DNA of 64,000 nt. Origin: Mesorhizobium sp. L-8-3. Lineage in GTDB: Bacteria; Pseudomonadota; Alphaproteobacteria; Rhizobiales; Rhizobiaceae. A model generated the notes under the pieces. The model was not told where the DNA came from, did not search any database, and was given only the letters and a program-made list of their open reading frames with translations. The position numbers were made by a program, and so were the translations under genes. Below, one piece after another: positions 1-9,745 of the stretch. The stretch's first letter is position 1. Every line of letters starts with the position of its first letter. The DNA is taken from the NCBI RefSeq assembly GCF_016756615.1, contig NZ_AP023262.1, forward strand, positions 806,001 to 870,000. The letters are read 5' to 3'.

Positions 1-50
1 TTGCGTGATCGCTATCGCGAAGCTCGATCGACCTGACGGCCGTGTGCTGC
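1..50. other. Left edge, no gene assigned
   Basis: Fifty bases upstream of the first stop codon. In related elements a trb (mating-pair formation) operon follows at this side, but too little is visible here to call it. Confidence 0.3.
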
Positions 51-497
51 TTATTCTTGCACCGCGGCATCTCCGCCTGATGTCGGCTGCGCGGGCGCAT
101 CGCGCGAAAGCTCTTTGAGAAACCTGTCGCCGCTCGCCAGTCTCTTGCCGAGACGCTGCATGAAGCCGTCGAACCGTTCGGCCCCCTTGGCGCGAGCGCT
201 AGCCTGTGCGTTCTCGGGCAGTGTCGGCGTGGAGGAGAGCCAGATGAGGACGAAGAGCGAGAGGGTTTCGCCGAGCACGGCGAGATCCTCGTCCAGCGTG
301 TCGATCTGGCGGCCGATCTTGTCGAGGCGGCGCGACATGGCCGCCTCCAGCTTCTCGGTCGTGTCGCCGGAGAGGAACGACGCGACGGCGGCCTCCACGA
401 TGGCCGAGGCCGAGACCTTACGGCGCATCGCCAGGGCATCGACCTGTTTGAGCAAGGCGGGGTCGAAATAGACATTCCTGCGGGTTCGGGTCGGCAT
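51..497 (-). CDS. Ribbon-helix-helix (CopG-type) protein of the conjugation region
   Basis: A 148-aa protein. The start is taken at the ATG opening MPTRTRRNVYFDP, ten bases after the stop of traG; longer in-frame extensions would run inside traG. Residues about 5-45 (FDPALLKQVDALAMRR, then KVSASAIVEAAVASFL) match the ribbon-helix-helix DNA-binding fold of CopG/MetJ proteins. A coiled region follows and then a hydrophobic stretch (LAVLGETLSLFVLIWLS, about 77-93) that may be a membrane segment. Small RHH proteins adjoining traG are common in alphaproteobacterial conjugative elements, where they may act as autorepressors or relaxosome accessories. The specific role is inferred from position only. 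Confidence 0.8.
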   Translation of the reverse strand: MPTRTRRNVYFDPALLKQVDALAMRRKVSASAIVEAAVASFLSGDTTEKLEAAMSRRLDKIGRQIDTLDEDLAVLGETLSLFVLIWLSSTPTLPENAQASARAKGAERFDGFMQRLGKRLASGDRFLKELSRDAPAQPTSGGDAAVQE

Positions 498-507
498 GAT
501 CAGGTCC

Positions 508-2508
508 TTACAGTTCGATGCCGTCGCCGGGGTCGAGCGAGGCTTGCCGCGCGACCATCCGCATCCGGTTGCGCATGGCGTTGGCCTTGGCGGCGTCCAC
601 ATCGGGTTCATCGTCCAGAAGCTCGAACTCCTGCGCGGGTGTCGGAGACGGAATGATTTCTTCGTGCTCAGGCAATTCCGGCTCGCGGCGGATGCCGGCA
701 TTGGCCGGATCGCCGCCGTCGTCGCCCGCGCCGATCGCGCCCGTCTGGCCTGCGGCAGCGACGACGCGGCCCGACCAGTCGTCGGAGGTGGCGGTGTTCG
801 CGGGAGCGGTCGCCAGCTCGGGTGGCGTGATGATGCGCTCCAGCAAACGCGCATCCTCGAAGTAGCGGGCCTTGGTGGCGCGGATCGGCGGCGTGCCCGC
901 GACCATTACGATTTCCTCGGACGGCGGGAGCTGCATGATCTCGCCGGGCGTCATGAGCGGCCGCGCCGTCTCCTGTCGCGAGACCATCAGATGGCCGAGC
1001 CAGGGCGAGAGACGATGGCCGGCATAGTTGGTGGAATCGCGCAGCTCCGTCGCGGTACCGAGCGCATCGGACACGCGCTTGGCGGTGCGCTCGTCGTTGG
1101 TCGCGAAGCTGACACGCACATGGCAATTGTCGAGGATGGCGTTGTTCGGCCCATAGGCACGTTCGATCTGGTTGAGCGATTGGGCGATCAGGAAGCCCTT
1201 GAGGCCGTAGCCCGCCATGAAGGCGAGCGCCGATTCAAAGAAGTCGAGGCGACCCAACGCCGGAAACTCGTCGAGCATCAAGAGCAGCCGGTGGCGCTTC
1301 GTCGTCGCGGTCAACTCCTCGGTGAGCCGGCGGCCGATCTGGTTGAGGATGAGGCGGATGAGCGGCTTGGTGCGATTGATGTCGGATGGCGGCACGACGA
1401 GGTAGAGACTGACCGCCTTCTTGCCGCCGACGAGATCGGCAATGCGCCAGTCACAGCGCGCCGTGACGCGGGCCACGACGGGATCGCGGTAGAGGCCGAG
1501 AAACGACATGGCGGTCGAGAGCACGCCGGAGCGTTCGTTGTCGGATTTGTTCAGCAGCTCGCGCGCCGACGATGCAATGACGGGATGGACGCCGGCTTCG
1601 CCGAGATGCGGCGTATCCATCATCGCCCGCAGGGTGGCTTCTACCGGGCGGCGCGGATCGGAGAGGAAATTGGCGACGCCCGCCAGCGTCTTGTCCTTCT
1701 CCGCGTAGAGGACGTGCAGGATCGCCCCGACAAGCAGACTGTGGCTGGTCTTTTCCCAGTGATTGCGCTTGTCGAGACTGCCTTCGGGATCGACCAGAAT
1801 GTCCGCGATGTTCTGCACGTCGCGGACCTCCCATTCCCCCTGCCGGACTTCGAGCAGCGGATTGTAGGCCGACGATCGGGCATTGGTCGGATCGAACAGC
1901 AGCACGCGGCCGTGCCTGGCGCGAAAGCCCGCCGTCAGCGTCCAGTTCTCACCCTTGATGTCGTGGACAATGCAGCTTCCCGGCCAAGTCAGCAGCGTCG
2001 GTACGACGAGGCCGACGCCCTTGCCGGATCGCGTCGGCGCGAAGCACAGGACATGCTCCGGGCCGTCATGGCGCAGATAGTCCCGTTCATATTTTCCGAG
2101 CACGACGCCATCAAGGCCGAGCAGACCCGCCACAAGCACCTCCTCCTTCTCGGCCCATCGAGCCGAACCGTAGGTCGCGACGTTGCGGGCTTCGCGCGCG
2201 CGGATGAGGGACATGAGAATCGCGGCGGCGATGGCTATGAAGCCGCCGGATGCGGCGATGATCGAGCCTTCGGTGAAGATCGACGGCGCATAGGCGTCGT
2301 AGGAAAACCACCACCAGAAGAAGGCCGGCGGGTAGTAGATCGGAACGCCCGCCAGCTCCAACCAAGGCTGACCGAGTTGCGGCTGAAAGCCGAGCCGCCA
2401 CGCGGTCCATTGCGTCGCCGCCCAGGTCATGACGAGAACTATGGTCAGAACGACGGTGATCTGACCCCAGAGGATTCGGCCGCCACGCATACAGGCTCCA
2501 ATCGGCAA
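508..2508 (-). CDS. traG: TraG/VirD4-type conjugal coupling ATPase
   Basis: A 666-aa type IV coupling protein that would link the relaxosome to the mating channel at the inner membrane. The N terminus has hydrophobic segments (about residues 9-35 and 75-100). Walker A is APTRSGKG near residues 157-164 and Walker B LLLMLDEFPALG near 405-415. The C-terminal tail is acidic and rich in E and D. Length and motif order match full-length TraG proteins of alphaproteobacterial ICEs. The RHH gene follows ten bases downstream and a LysR gene sits about 100 bases upstream on the same strand. The relaxase that it should serve is some 14 kb away, separated by efflux and uptake cargo. Confidence 0.95.
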   Translation of the reverse strand: MPIGACMRGGRILWGQITVVLTIVLVMTWAATQWTAWRLGFQPQLGQPWLELAGVPIYYPPAFFWWWFSYDAYAPSIFTEGSIIAASGGFIAIAAAILMSLIRAREARNVATYGSARWAEKEEVLVAGLLGLDGVVLGKYERDYLRHDGPEHVLCFAPTRSGKGVGLVVPTLLTWPGSCIVHDIKGENWTLTAGFRARHGRVLLFDPTNARSSAYNPLLEVRQGEWEVRDVQNIADILVDPEGSLDKRNHWEKTSHSLLVGAILHVLYAEKDKTLAGVANFLSDPRRPVEATLRAMMDTPHLGEAGVHPVIASSARELLNKSDNERSGVLSTAMSFLGLYRDPVVARVTARCDWRIADLVGGKKAVSLYLVVPPSDINRTKPLIRLILNQIGRRLTEELTATTKRHRLLLMLDEFPALGRLDFFESALAFMAGYGLKGFLIAQSLNQIERAYGPNNAILDNCHVRVSFATNDERTAKRVSDALGTATELRDSTNYAGHRLSPWLGHLMVSRQETARPLMTPGEIMQLPPSEEIVMVAGTPPIRATKARYFEDARLLERIITPPELATAPANTATSDDWSGRVVAAAGQTGAIGAGDDGGDPANAGIRREPELPEHEEIIPSPTPAQEFELLDDEPDVDAAKANAMRNRMRMVARQASLDPGDGIEL

Positions 2509-2614
2509 AAATGTCGGAGCCGATCAGAGAATGGGTGTTTTCGGGACAGGCAACAAAAAAGATGAAACGGGAGGGCGGTCGGATACTCTGGCGTACAAAT
2601 CGGATGGCTTTGCG

Positions 2615-3601
2615 TTATGCCTTGGTTTGTTCGCGGGATTGTGGAGTCGAGCCGCTGAGAACCTGGGTGAGCTGGACTGAGCGCCCCATTTCGTCAGCGA
2701 GTGCAAGTAGGTTCCGCAGCGCCGCGCCGCGGTGATGCGGCGACCAGACTGCGGAGAATGAAACCGACACAGGTTCGTCTGCAATGAGAAGAAAGACCAA
2801 GCCGGAAGTTGGCAAAAGCGACGCGGCCTGCCCGACAATGGTGATGCCGAATCCTTGCTCGACCATTGATTGCAACGTGGTTTGCCCGACATCGAAACGG
2901 AGGATTGAGGGGGCGGACCAGCGACCGGCTAGGCGCGCCACGATATGGTCATAAACTTGCGGCCCGGCGCCACTATATCTGACGATGAAGGTCTCCGCTG
3001 CCAGATCTGACCACGTGACGTAGGAGCGCTCGGCAAGCGGATGGTTTGCTGGTAGCGCTGCCATCAGCGCTTCGGTCCATATCTGTCGTGAGTGGCAATC
3101 CGGAGGGTCGGGTGTCCCTGCTACGAATGCTATGTCCAAGTGGGCAGCGCGGAGCTGCATTACCGCCTCGCGCGCAGTGCCTTCGGTGATCTCTACCTCA
3201 ATGCCTGGATGCCGCTCTCGATAATGTTGCAAAAGAGTAGCGAGGAAGCCGCCAGGGATCAGAGCGTGAATACCGACTCGAAGACGCCCCTGCTCACCGC
3301 GCGAGAACATGCCGGCGGTTCTAACGGTCTGGTCGAGTTGATCGATTGCCAAAGCAACGCCTTCGACAAAGTGCCGGCCCGCTTGTGTGATGCGCACGCC
3401 TCGCGTGTGGCGTTCGAAGAGAAGAATACCAAGCTCTTCTTCCAGCATTTTCACGCGCGCGCTGACACTCGATTGAGTAACTCCAAGCGCATTGGCCGCG
3501 TGACGGAAATTCAGATGCTCAGCGACAGCGAGTGTCTGAATAAGTGATGTCATCGGAATGCGACCGCCAAGCGGCAATGGGTTTGCTGGCATTTGAGGCA
3601 T
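2615..3601 (-). CDS. LysR-family transcriptional regulator
   Basis: About 328 aa from the chosen ATG (MPQMPANPLPLGG); ATGs at 3625 and 3553 are also possible. The N-terminal winged HTH is clear (LAVAEHLNFRHAANALGVTQSSVSARVKMLEE pattern), followed by a LysR substrate-binding domain with the usual RGEQGRLRVGIHALIPGG linker and first strand. It lies directly upstream of traG, and related LysR genes accompany traG in sphingomonad and rhizobial elements, so it may control transfer or an adjacent cargo operon. The inducer is unknown. Codon use is like its neighbours. Confidence 0.9.
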   Translation of the reverse strand: MPQMPANPLPLGGRIPMTSLIQTLAVAEHLNFRHAANALGVTQSSVSARVKMLEEELGILLFERHTRGVRITQAGRHFVEGVALAIDQLDQTVRTAGMFSRGEQGRLRVGIHALIPGGFLATLLQHYRERHPGIEVEITEGTAREAVMQLRAAHLDIAFVAGTPDPPDCHSRQIWTEALMAALPANHPLAERSYVTWSDLAAETFIVRYSGAGPQVYDHIVARLAGRWSAPSILRFDVGQTTLQSMVEQGFGITIVGQAASLLPTSGLVFLLIADEPVSVSFSAVWSPHHRGAALRNLLALADEMGRSVQLTQVLSGSTPQSREQTKA

Positions 3602-3757
3602 ATCGCTCAGTTTCCGACGGCGCATTTCTAGTCCCTACTGAACGAGTTGTAGATGGCGCGATCCTCTCTAGGGATCGACCCGCGAGCCGAATGATTACAT
3701 ACAGCGCCGGTCATTCGCCGCCGGTATGATTCCTGTGGGCTATCCGTGCTGACGCGC

Positions 3758-4654
3758 CTACGACCTTCTTAGTGGGACGACATTCGGTGCTGTTTCGGCA
3801 GCTTCCGCGATGCCATGATCACTCTCGTCGCGGGCACGCGCCTTTCGATCACCTCGCTCCGAGGCTCCGGAGGCCGCTTCTCCAAAATACCGAGCGGGAG
3901 TCGTCCCAAGCATTCGCCTGAACAAAGAGATGAATGCGCTGACGCTCTCATAGCCAAGATCGGCGGCAATGTTCGTAACCTGCTCGCCTTGCGCGAGACG
4001 CTGCAGTGCCAGGCCGATATGCAGTTGTTGTCTCCAGCGAACGAACGACATGCCGGTCTCGCGCTGGAACAGCCGGCTCAGGGTTCGATTGCTCGCTCCG
4101 ACGCGAGCCCCCCACTCGCCGATCGTGAAACGCAGCGCCGGATTTTCGATCATGGATTCGGTCAGCCGCCGGAGCCTCCGGTCGTTCGGCATTGGCAGGT
4201 GGATCGGTTCAAGCGGCGCCGCGGCCAGTTCATCGAGCAGCACTGATGTGAGTCGTGCCTCACGCCCATGCCCCATATTCAGCAGTGATGGCTCAGAATC
4301 GAAGCGCAGAATGAGTTCCCGCAGGAAGGGCTGTACGAACACAATGCCGCAATGCTGATCAAGCGGAGCGGCCAGACCCGGATCGATGTACAGGCTGGCG
4401 ATCTTGATATGGCCGGCCATCCTGCCCGCGTGGGAAACACCGCTTGGTATCCACAAGGCACAATGGGGCGGCACCGTCCAGATACCGTCCGCAGCCTGCA
4501 TAGTCAGAACGCCGCTGATGACATACATCAACTGCGCCTTCTGATGGCGATGCGGTTCCGTCTCGCCTACGAAAGTCGCCTCGGTGATAAGACTGAAGAC
4601 GGGTCGTGGAATTGCATCCACGTCATCAATATCAGGCGGATATGGAAACTCCAT
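3758..4654 (-). CDS. AraC-family regulator with cupin sensor domain
   Basis: A 298-aa protein from ATG at 4654 (MEFPYPPDIDD), which has GGGA seven bases upstream; the only more upstream start is a TTG overlapping the next gene. An N-terminal cupin-like sensor (EPHRHQKAQLMYVISG and HCALWIPSGVSHAG) is followed by a double-HTH AraC domain ending GYESVSAFISLFRRMLG. This architecture resembles NimR/YdeO-like regulators of efflux pumps. Together with the paralogue at 9794-10699 it flanks the RND pair, so it is the first candidate regulator of that pump. The effector is unknown. Confidence 0.9.
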   Translation of the reverse strand: MEFPYPPDIDDVDAIPRPVFSLITEATFVGETEPHRHQKAQLMYVISGVLTMQAADGIWTVPPHCALWIPSGVSHAGRMAGHIKIASLYIDPGLAAPLDQHCGIVFVQPFLRELILRFDSEPSLLNMGHGREARLTSVLLDELAAAPLEPIHLPMPNDRRLRRLTESMIENPALRFTIGEWGARVGASNRTLSRLFQRETGMSFVRWRQQLHIGLALQRLAQGEQVTNIAADLGYESVSAFISLFRRMLGTTPARYFGEAASGASERGDRKARARDESDHGIAEAAETAPNVVPLRRS

Positions 4655-4757
4655 CACATCATCCCAATCGCAGATACGGCTCAGGCTCCGGGCGCATAGA
4701 ACCTCGAATATTGCGCGTTCTTTCAGCCAGCCCTGTATGATACCATTCTCTGGCGTC

Positions 4758-5159
4758 TCACGCGGCGTTCTTTTCAAGCAAAGCCAAGCCTTTGGCAGCG
4801 GCGATCTCCTCGTCCGCTGCGAACTGGACTGAAAACCCCAATGCCTTGCTTGCCGCGGACGCGGCGACCCGTGCCGCGGTGTTTATCGGAGAGTGGCCTT
4901 CGATCACAATCAACCCAAGGCAGTACTTCCTCATCCGGTCCTTGATCCGCTTGAAGAACAGCGCCTTTGCCTTGCGCTCCTCGGGCGTCTCGTCATCGTG
5001 ATCGTGCGCAGAGTGATCGGCGATCAGCACGAACGGTGTCTGCTTGTCCAGAAGGCTTTCAAGCTGATTGTTCCTGTCCAGCACCTCGTCGATGGACGAG
5101 CCGTCGTCCTCATGCTCGCGCAGGAAGACAAGGGGAAAGCGGGAATCATCTAGGAGCAT
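4758..5159 (-). CDS. Hypothetical protein, possibly STAS/SpoIIAA-like fold
   Basis: A 133-aa protein from ATG at 5159 (MLLDDSRFPLVFL), preceded by AAAGG; a longer form to 5246 has no better site. The pattern of strands and helices (PFVLIADHS, then a charged ERKAKALFFKRIKDRMRKYC helix, then LGLIVIEGHSP, then GFSVQFAADEEIA) recalls small SpoIIAA/STAS-like proteins, but no diagnostic motif is present. It is divergent from the RND operon and upstream of the araC gene on the same strand, so it may be co-regulated with efflux. Function unknown. Confidence 0.6.
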   Translation of the reverse strand: MLLDDSRFPLVFLREHEDDGSSIDEVLDRNNQLESLLDKQTPFVLIADHSAHDHDDETPEERKAKALFFKRIKDRMRKYCLGLIVIEGHSPINTAARVAASAASKALGFSVQFAADEEIAAAKGLALLEKNAA

Positions 5160-5569
5160 CGTGTTACCTTTCGTTGACCGTGCAAGATGTCGGGAGCCGC
5201 CGAAGGCCGACATCACTATTCGGTCAACAGGCAAGTCCACGGGCAATAACTGACGCAGTTATCCATATCACAGGCGGCAGGCCGACCGCTCCGGCAAGCC
5301 TGCCAACAAATACCGCGATCCTGCCATCTGCCGGCCGCTGGCTATGCCTTGCTTCGCCAAAGTAAGCCACAGCTGTCAGCAACCGCGCGCGCACTCCAAC
5401 AAGATGGTTGGCCGGTTTGAGAGATATCTTGGCGGGATCGTTCGATGTGGCGTGCTGACCACCAGCGTATCTGAGTTCGGAACCGGGGACGCATCGGCGC
5501 TGGCCGACAACGATCATGTGAGCCGCACAGCCTCCGGCACATGCTGAACAGTTTTTTAGGAACGCTTTT
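5160..5569. promoter_or_regulatory. Divergent intergenic region upstream of RND operon
   Basis: About 410 bases between the hypothetical gene (minus) and the adaptor gene (plus). It holds the 25-bp element at 5429-5453 that recurs at 9746-9770, and an AGGA ribosome-binding site just before 5570. No coding frame with convincing composition was seen. Confidence 0.5.
5429..5453 (+). promoter_or_regulatory. Repeated 25-bp element, copy 1 (candidate AraC operator)
   Basis: The core TTGGCGGGATCGTTCGATG is identical to 9746-9764, followed by one mismatch and then GGCGT in both copies. Weaker similarity extends upstream (TGGCCG). It lies 117 bases before the RND adaptor start. Two non-coding copies at the two ends of the pump locus suggest an operator for one of the flanking AraC proteins; that binding assignment is inference. 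Confidence 0.55.
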
Positions 5570-6628
5570 ATGCCTCGTCATTCCCCTCGATCATGGCCCG
5601 CCCTTCTGATCGTCCTGCTAGTCCTTCAAGGTTGCAATGATGGGGATGAACCTGAAGCGGCGGCGGATCCCGCTCCAGTCATCAGCATCGTGCGCGCACA
5701 AATCCTGCCCCTGGTTTCTTCCATCACGGTGACCGGTTCGCTGATACCGCATCGTGTGGCGCTGGTTCACGCACAGACGTCCGGCCTGGTGGTGACCGAA
5801 CTCCTGGCCGAAGAGGGCCAGACGGTCCGCTCCGGCCAGGTCTTGGCACGCCTGTCCTCCGAGCGGCAGAGCGCTGAGTTGTCCGGCGCGCGTGGAGAAC
5901 TTCATCGTGCCGAGCAGGCGCTGGCTCGCGCCCAAGCACTTAAGACTTCTGGCACGATGGCAGGCAGTGCCGCCGATGCAGCAACGGCCAGCTATGTAGA
6001 AGCACAGGCGCGTGTGCGCGCGTTAGAAATCGACGTTGCACGCGCGGAAGTCCGCGCACCCGTGGCGGGGTTGCTGCAGCGACGACACATCGAAATCGGC
6101 GAGGTCGCGAACGAAAAGCCCCTCTTCGAGATCGCGGCCGAGGGCACCATCGAACTGGTGGCCGACCTAAGCGAAGCAGCCTGGCGCCAGGTTCGTATCG
6201 GCCAAAGCGCCGACATCACGCTGGCAGACGGGCAAGCGATGTCGGGCACAGTGCGCCGCCTGTCCGGCGCACTGGACAGCAAGACCCGATTGGGCCGGGC
6301 CTGGATTAGCCTCAACAACGCGCCCTCGGGCCTTGTCTCCGGCGCTGGCGCCAGCGCCCGCCTGCGGATCGGCCGCGCCGATCTCCTCGCCATTCCGCAA
6401 TCCAGCCTGCTGTTCGACCAGCAAGGAGCCTATGTCTTCGTCGTCGCGGACAGCAAGGCCCTGCGACGGGGCGTGACGCTGGGCGCGCAGAACGCTGAGC
6501 ATGCCGAAATCATCGAGGGGTTGAATGCCGGCGATGCTGTCGTGGCGAGAGCGGGTTCGTTGCTGCGCGATGGCGATCCCGTTCGGACCGCTGCGGTCGG
6601 CGATGACGCAAGGGGCATCGCACGATGA
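5570..6628 (+). CDS. RND efflux periplasmic adaptor (membrane fusion lipoprotein)
   Basis: A 352-aa HlyD/AcrA-type adaptor bridging an inner-membrane RND pump to an outer-membrane channel. The N terminus carries a lipoprotein signal (LIVLLVLQGC, lipobox Cys about residue 22). A lipoyl-like half (VHAQTSGLVVTELLAEEGQ), an alpha-hairpin (about 95-160) and the second lipoyl half (VRAPVAGLLQRRHIEIGEV) precede the beta-barrel and membrane-proximal domains. AGGA lies nine bases before the ATG. It overlaps the pump gene by four bases (ATGA), so the two are translationally coupled. No outer-membrane factor gene is present nearby, so a channel must be supplied elsewhere. Confidence 0.95.
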   Translation: MPRHSPRSWPALLIVLLVLQGCNDGDEPEAAADPAPVISIVRAQILPLVSSITVTGSLIPHRVALVHAQTSGLVVTELLAEEGQTVRSGQVLARLSSERQSAELSGARGELHRAEQALARAQALKTSGTMAGSAADAATASYVEAQARVRALEIDVARAEVRAPVAGLLQRRHIEIGEVANEKPLFEIAAEGTIELVADLSEAAWRQVRIGQSADITLADGQAMSGTVRRLSGALDSKTRLGRAWISLNNAPSGLVSGAGASARLRIGRADLLAIPQSSLLFDQQGAYVFVVADSKALRRGVTLGAQNAEHAEIIEGLNAGDAVVARAGSLLRDGDPVRTAAVGDDARGIAR

Positions 6629-9600
6629 ATCTCAATATTTCCGCGTGGGCCATTCGCCAGCCCGTGCCATCGGTGGTGCTGTTTGTCTTGCTGATGTTGC
6701 TGGGCGTGTCGTCCTTCCTGTCATTGCCGGTCGGGCGGACCCCCAACATCGACCTGCCGCTGGTCAACGTATCCATTTCGCAGCCCGGAGCTGCGCCCGA
6801 AGAATTGGAAACAGACGTGACGCGTCTGGTCGAGAACGCGGTGGCGGGGATCACCGGCATACGCCATGTGAGTTCTTCGATCACCGATGGACTTTCCTCC
6901 ACTCGGATCGAATTCCAACTGAATGTGGCGCCCGACACCGCGCTGTTCGAGGTCAAGACTCGCGTCGATGCGCTACGCAGCCAACTGCCTGCCGACATCG
7001 ACGCGCCGATCGTTTCCAAGATCGATACGGAAGGTGTTGCGCTGGTGACGTGGCAGGTTTCGTCGCCCGGCAGATCGCTCGCGGAACTGTCGTGGTTCAT
7101 CGACGACGCTGTTTCCCAACGCCTGCGCGGGCTGCCTGGGGTTGGCGATGTCGTGCGCCGGGGCGGCAACGCAAGGGAGATTGAAATCGCCCTGCATCCG
7201 GATCGGTTGTTGTCCCTGGGCGTCACTGTCGGCGAAGTGCAAAGCGCCCTTCGAGGCGGCAGGGTCGATCTGCCCGCCGGGCATTGGAATGCGGCCGATA
7301 GCCAGCAACCGGTACGCATACTGGCGCGCGCACGTTCGGTCGAGGAACTGGCCGACACGCTCCTGCCTCTGGCCGGTCGCAGCTTGCGTCTCGGCGATAT
7401 CGCGCGCATCACGGATACGACTGCAGAAGCCCAGACATTCCTGCGCCGTGATGGCGAGCACGCTGCGGTTGCTTTCTCCGTGTTCCGCGCGCGAAACGCC
7501 GACGAGATCGCGGTGGCACATGCGGTCGCCAATGCGCTGCCGTCACTGCAGGCCTTGGCACCAGATATCACGTTCACGCGCATAGACGAGACCGTCACCC
7601 CCACGCAGGAGACTTTCGATGCAGCAATGAGCACGTTGCTCGAGGGCGCGGCACTGGCTGTCTTCGTGGTCTTCGTCTTTCTGCGCGACTGGCGCGCCAC
7701 CCTGATCGCCGCGACCTCCTTGCCGCTGGCCATCGTTCCGACCTTCTGGGTGCTCGATCTGGCGGGCTACACGCTGAACATGCTCAGCCTCCTTGGCGTG
7801 ACGCTGGTGACCGGCATCCTGGTGGACGACGCCATCGTCGAGATCGAGAACATCGAGCGACACATGCACATGGGCAAGACGCCCCGGCAGGCCACATTCG
7901 ACGCCACCGCCGAGATCGGCCTGGCGGTGATGGCCATCTCGACCAGCGTCGCCGTGGTGTTCGCGCCGGTGGGCTTCATGAGCGGCGTCGCAGGCCAATA
8001 CTTCAAGCAGTTCGGTCTGACGGTCTCGGTTTCGGTCCTGTTCTCGCTGCTGGTGGCCCGGCTGATCACGCCCATCATGGCTGCCAACTTGCTGCGCTCT
8101 TCGACAAAGCCGCTATCCGAGGAGACGTCCCCGGTATCATCGACCGGCTGGTATGCGCGCATACTGGGCTGGGTGGTTCGCCGGAAAGGTACGGTGATCA
8201 TCGTCAGCGTCCTGGGCTTTGCGCTGTCACTGGCGGCTGCCAGTCAGTTGCCGGATGATCTGGTGCCGGCGGAAGATACCGGCCGTCTTATATTCGCCGT
8301 GGAAGCCTCTCCCGGAATCACACTGACGCAGTTGGCCGACCGAACCGATGCCATGGCAAAGCGCGTGCGTGCCGAAATACCCGACGTTGCGCACGTCCTG
8401 GTGGAAGGCGGTGTGTCGCCTTCGGGAAGGCAGGAGCTTCGACTTTCCACCTTGATCGTCCACCTGAGACCGAGGGGCGAGCGGCAGCGGAGCCAGCGTC
8501 AGGTGCAGCTTGCCGTTCGCGATTTGCTGCGCACCCTGCCGGATCTGCGGGCTTGGCCGCTGAACAGCAATCTAGGGCGCGAGGTGGAAATCTCCGTCGC
8601 TGCGGCTTCGCCCGCACGGTTGCACGAAGCAACGGCGCTGGTTGGGACACAGATGCAGGCGATGGGTCTGGCGAACGTCTCCACGGATTCCGGCTTCACG
8701 CGCAGCGAGATCCACATCACGCCGCGGCTGCCTGATGCTTCCCGGCTCGATATCTCGACCGTGCAGATTGCCGATGCGGTGCGCCTGGCCGCGGTGGGCG
8801 ACGCAGATATCGTGTTGCCGAAGTTCAAGGCGGAAGACCGTCTGGTCCCCATACGCGTACGTCTGGATGCCGCCGCCCGGCGTGACATCGAATTGCTGCG
8901 TGCACTCCCGGTTACGCGGATCGACGGACGGCCCGTTCCGCTCTCCGCCGTTGCCGACGTTCGGTGGCAAGGCGGGCCTTCGTCGATCGAACGATATGAC
9001 CGCCAACGTCGTGTCTTGGTTGGCGCCGACCTCGCGGCCGGGCAGACCCTCGGCACAGCGCTCTCCGGAATTCGTGCCTCCGAAGAGGTGCGTGCGTTGT
9101 CATCCAGCATATCAATCCAGGCTGCTGGCGACGGCGAACTGATGGATGAGGTCATGAACGGCTTCGTCGGCGCGCTGGGCCTCGGGTTGCTGCTGATGTT
9201 CGCCGTCCTGGTGTTGCTGTTCTCGGGCGTGCGTCAGCCTCTGATCATCCTGTTGTCCCTGCCGCTGGCCCTGACGGGCGCGATCCTGGCATTGTTCGTG
9301 ACCGGCACACCGATCAATCTGCCCGTGCTGATCGGCGTTCTCATGCTGATGGGAATCGTGGCCAAGAATGCGATCCTGCTCGTGGACTTCGCCAAGATCG
9401 GTGAGGATCACGGGATGCCGCCTGCCGACGCCATCGTCCATGCCTGCTGCACCCGGGCGCGGCCCATCCTGATGACCACGCTGGCGATGGTGGCAGGCAT
9501 GTTGCCGAGCGCATTGGGTGCTGCCGTCGGCGGCGGGTTCCGCGCCCCTATGGCGATCGTCGTGATAGGCGGCCTGATTGTGGCAACGGTGCTGTCGCTC

Positions 9601-9699
9601 CTGACCACGCCGGCGCTGTTTCTGGCAATCGAGGGCCTTCATGGCCGTTTCCGGCGAGCTCCCGCACCTGCCGAGCCATCCCCGGCGCATTCGAAATAG
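6625..9699 (+). CDS. RND multidrug efflux inner-membrane transporter
   Basis: A 1024-aa AcrB/MexB-class permease. The N terminus starts LNISAWAIRQPVPSVV, typical of this family. The TM4 proton-relay aspartates are in VDDAIVEIEN near residues 402-403, and the TM10 lysine lies in KNAILLVDFA near 914. Two large periplasmic loops and twelve predicted membrane segments fit the family length. It is coupled to the adaptor through ATGA. The sequence does not carry a heavy-metal (HME) signature, so it is placed in the HAE/multidrug group; the substrate is not determinable. It is cargo inside the conjugative backbone. Confidence 0.96.
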   Translation: MNLNISAWAIRQPVPSVVLFVLLMLLGVSSFLSLPVGRTPNIDLPLVNVSISQPGAAPEELETDVTRLVENAVAGITGIRHVSSSITDGLSSTRIEFQLNVAPDTALFEVKTRVDALRSQLPADIDAPIVSKIDTEGVALVTWQVSSPGRSLAELSWFIDDAVSQRLRGLPGVGDVVRRGGNAREIEIALHPDRLLSLGVTVGEVQSALRGGRVDLPAGHWNAADSQQPVRILARARSVEELADTLLPLAGRSLRLGDIARITDTTAEAQTFLRRDGEHAAVAFSVFRARNADEIAVAHAVANALPSLQALAPDITFTRIDETVTPTQETFDAAMSTLLEGAALAVFVVFVFLRDWRATLIAATSLPLAIVPTFWVLDLAGYTLNMLSLLGVTLVTGILVDDAIVEIENIERHMHMGKTPRQATFDATAEIGLAVMAISTSVAVVFAPVGFMSGVAGQYFKQFGLTVSVSVLFSLLVARLITPIMAANLLRSSTKPLSEETSPVSSTGWYARILGWVVRRKGTVIIVSVLGFALSLAAASQLPDDLVPAEDTGRLIFAVEASPGITLTQLADRTDAMAKRVRAEIPDVAHVLVEGGVSPSGRQELRLSTLIVHLRPRGERQRSQRQVQLAVRDLLRTLPDLRAWPLNSNLGREVEISVAAASPARLHEATALVGTQMQAMGLANVSTDSGFTRSEIHITPRLPDASRLDISTVQIADAVRLAAVGDADIVLPKFKAEDRLVPIRVRLDAAARRDIELLRALPVTRIDGRPVPLSAVADVRWQGGPSSIERYDRQRRVLVGADLAAGQTLGTALSGIRASEEVRALSSSISIQAAGDGELMDEVMNGFVGALGLGLLLMFAVLVLLFSGVRQPLIILLSLPLALTGAILALFVTGTPINLPVLIGVLMLMGIVAKNAILLVDFAKIGEDHGMPPADAIVHACCTRARPILMTTLAMVAGMLPSALGAAVGGGFRAPMAIVVIGGLIVATVLSLLTTPALFLAIEGLHGRFRRAPAPAEPSPAHSK

Positions 9700-9745
9700 T
9701 CGCCGATCCGTGTGGTGGAAAGGAAGCGAATGGCCGTTCGAGATT

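Noticed and set aside
496..2565. Long plus-strand open frame opposite traG
   Set aside because: Antisense shadow of a GC-rich gene: the minus strand encodes complete TraG motifs while the plus frame has no family pattern.
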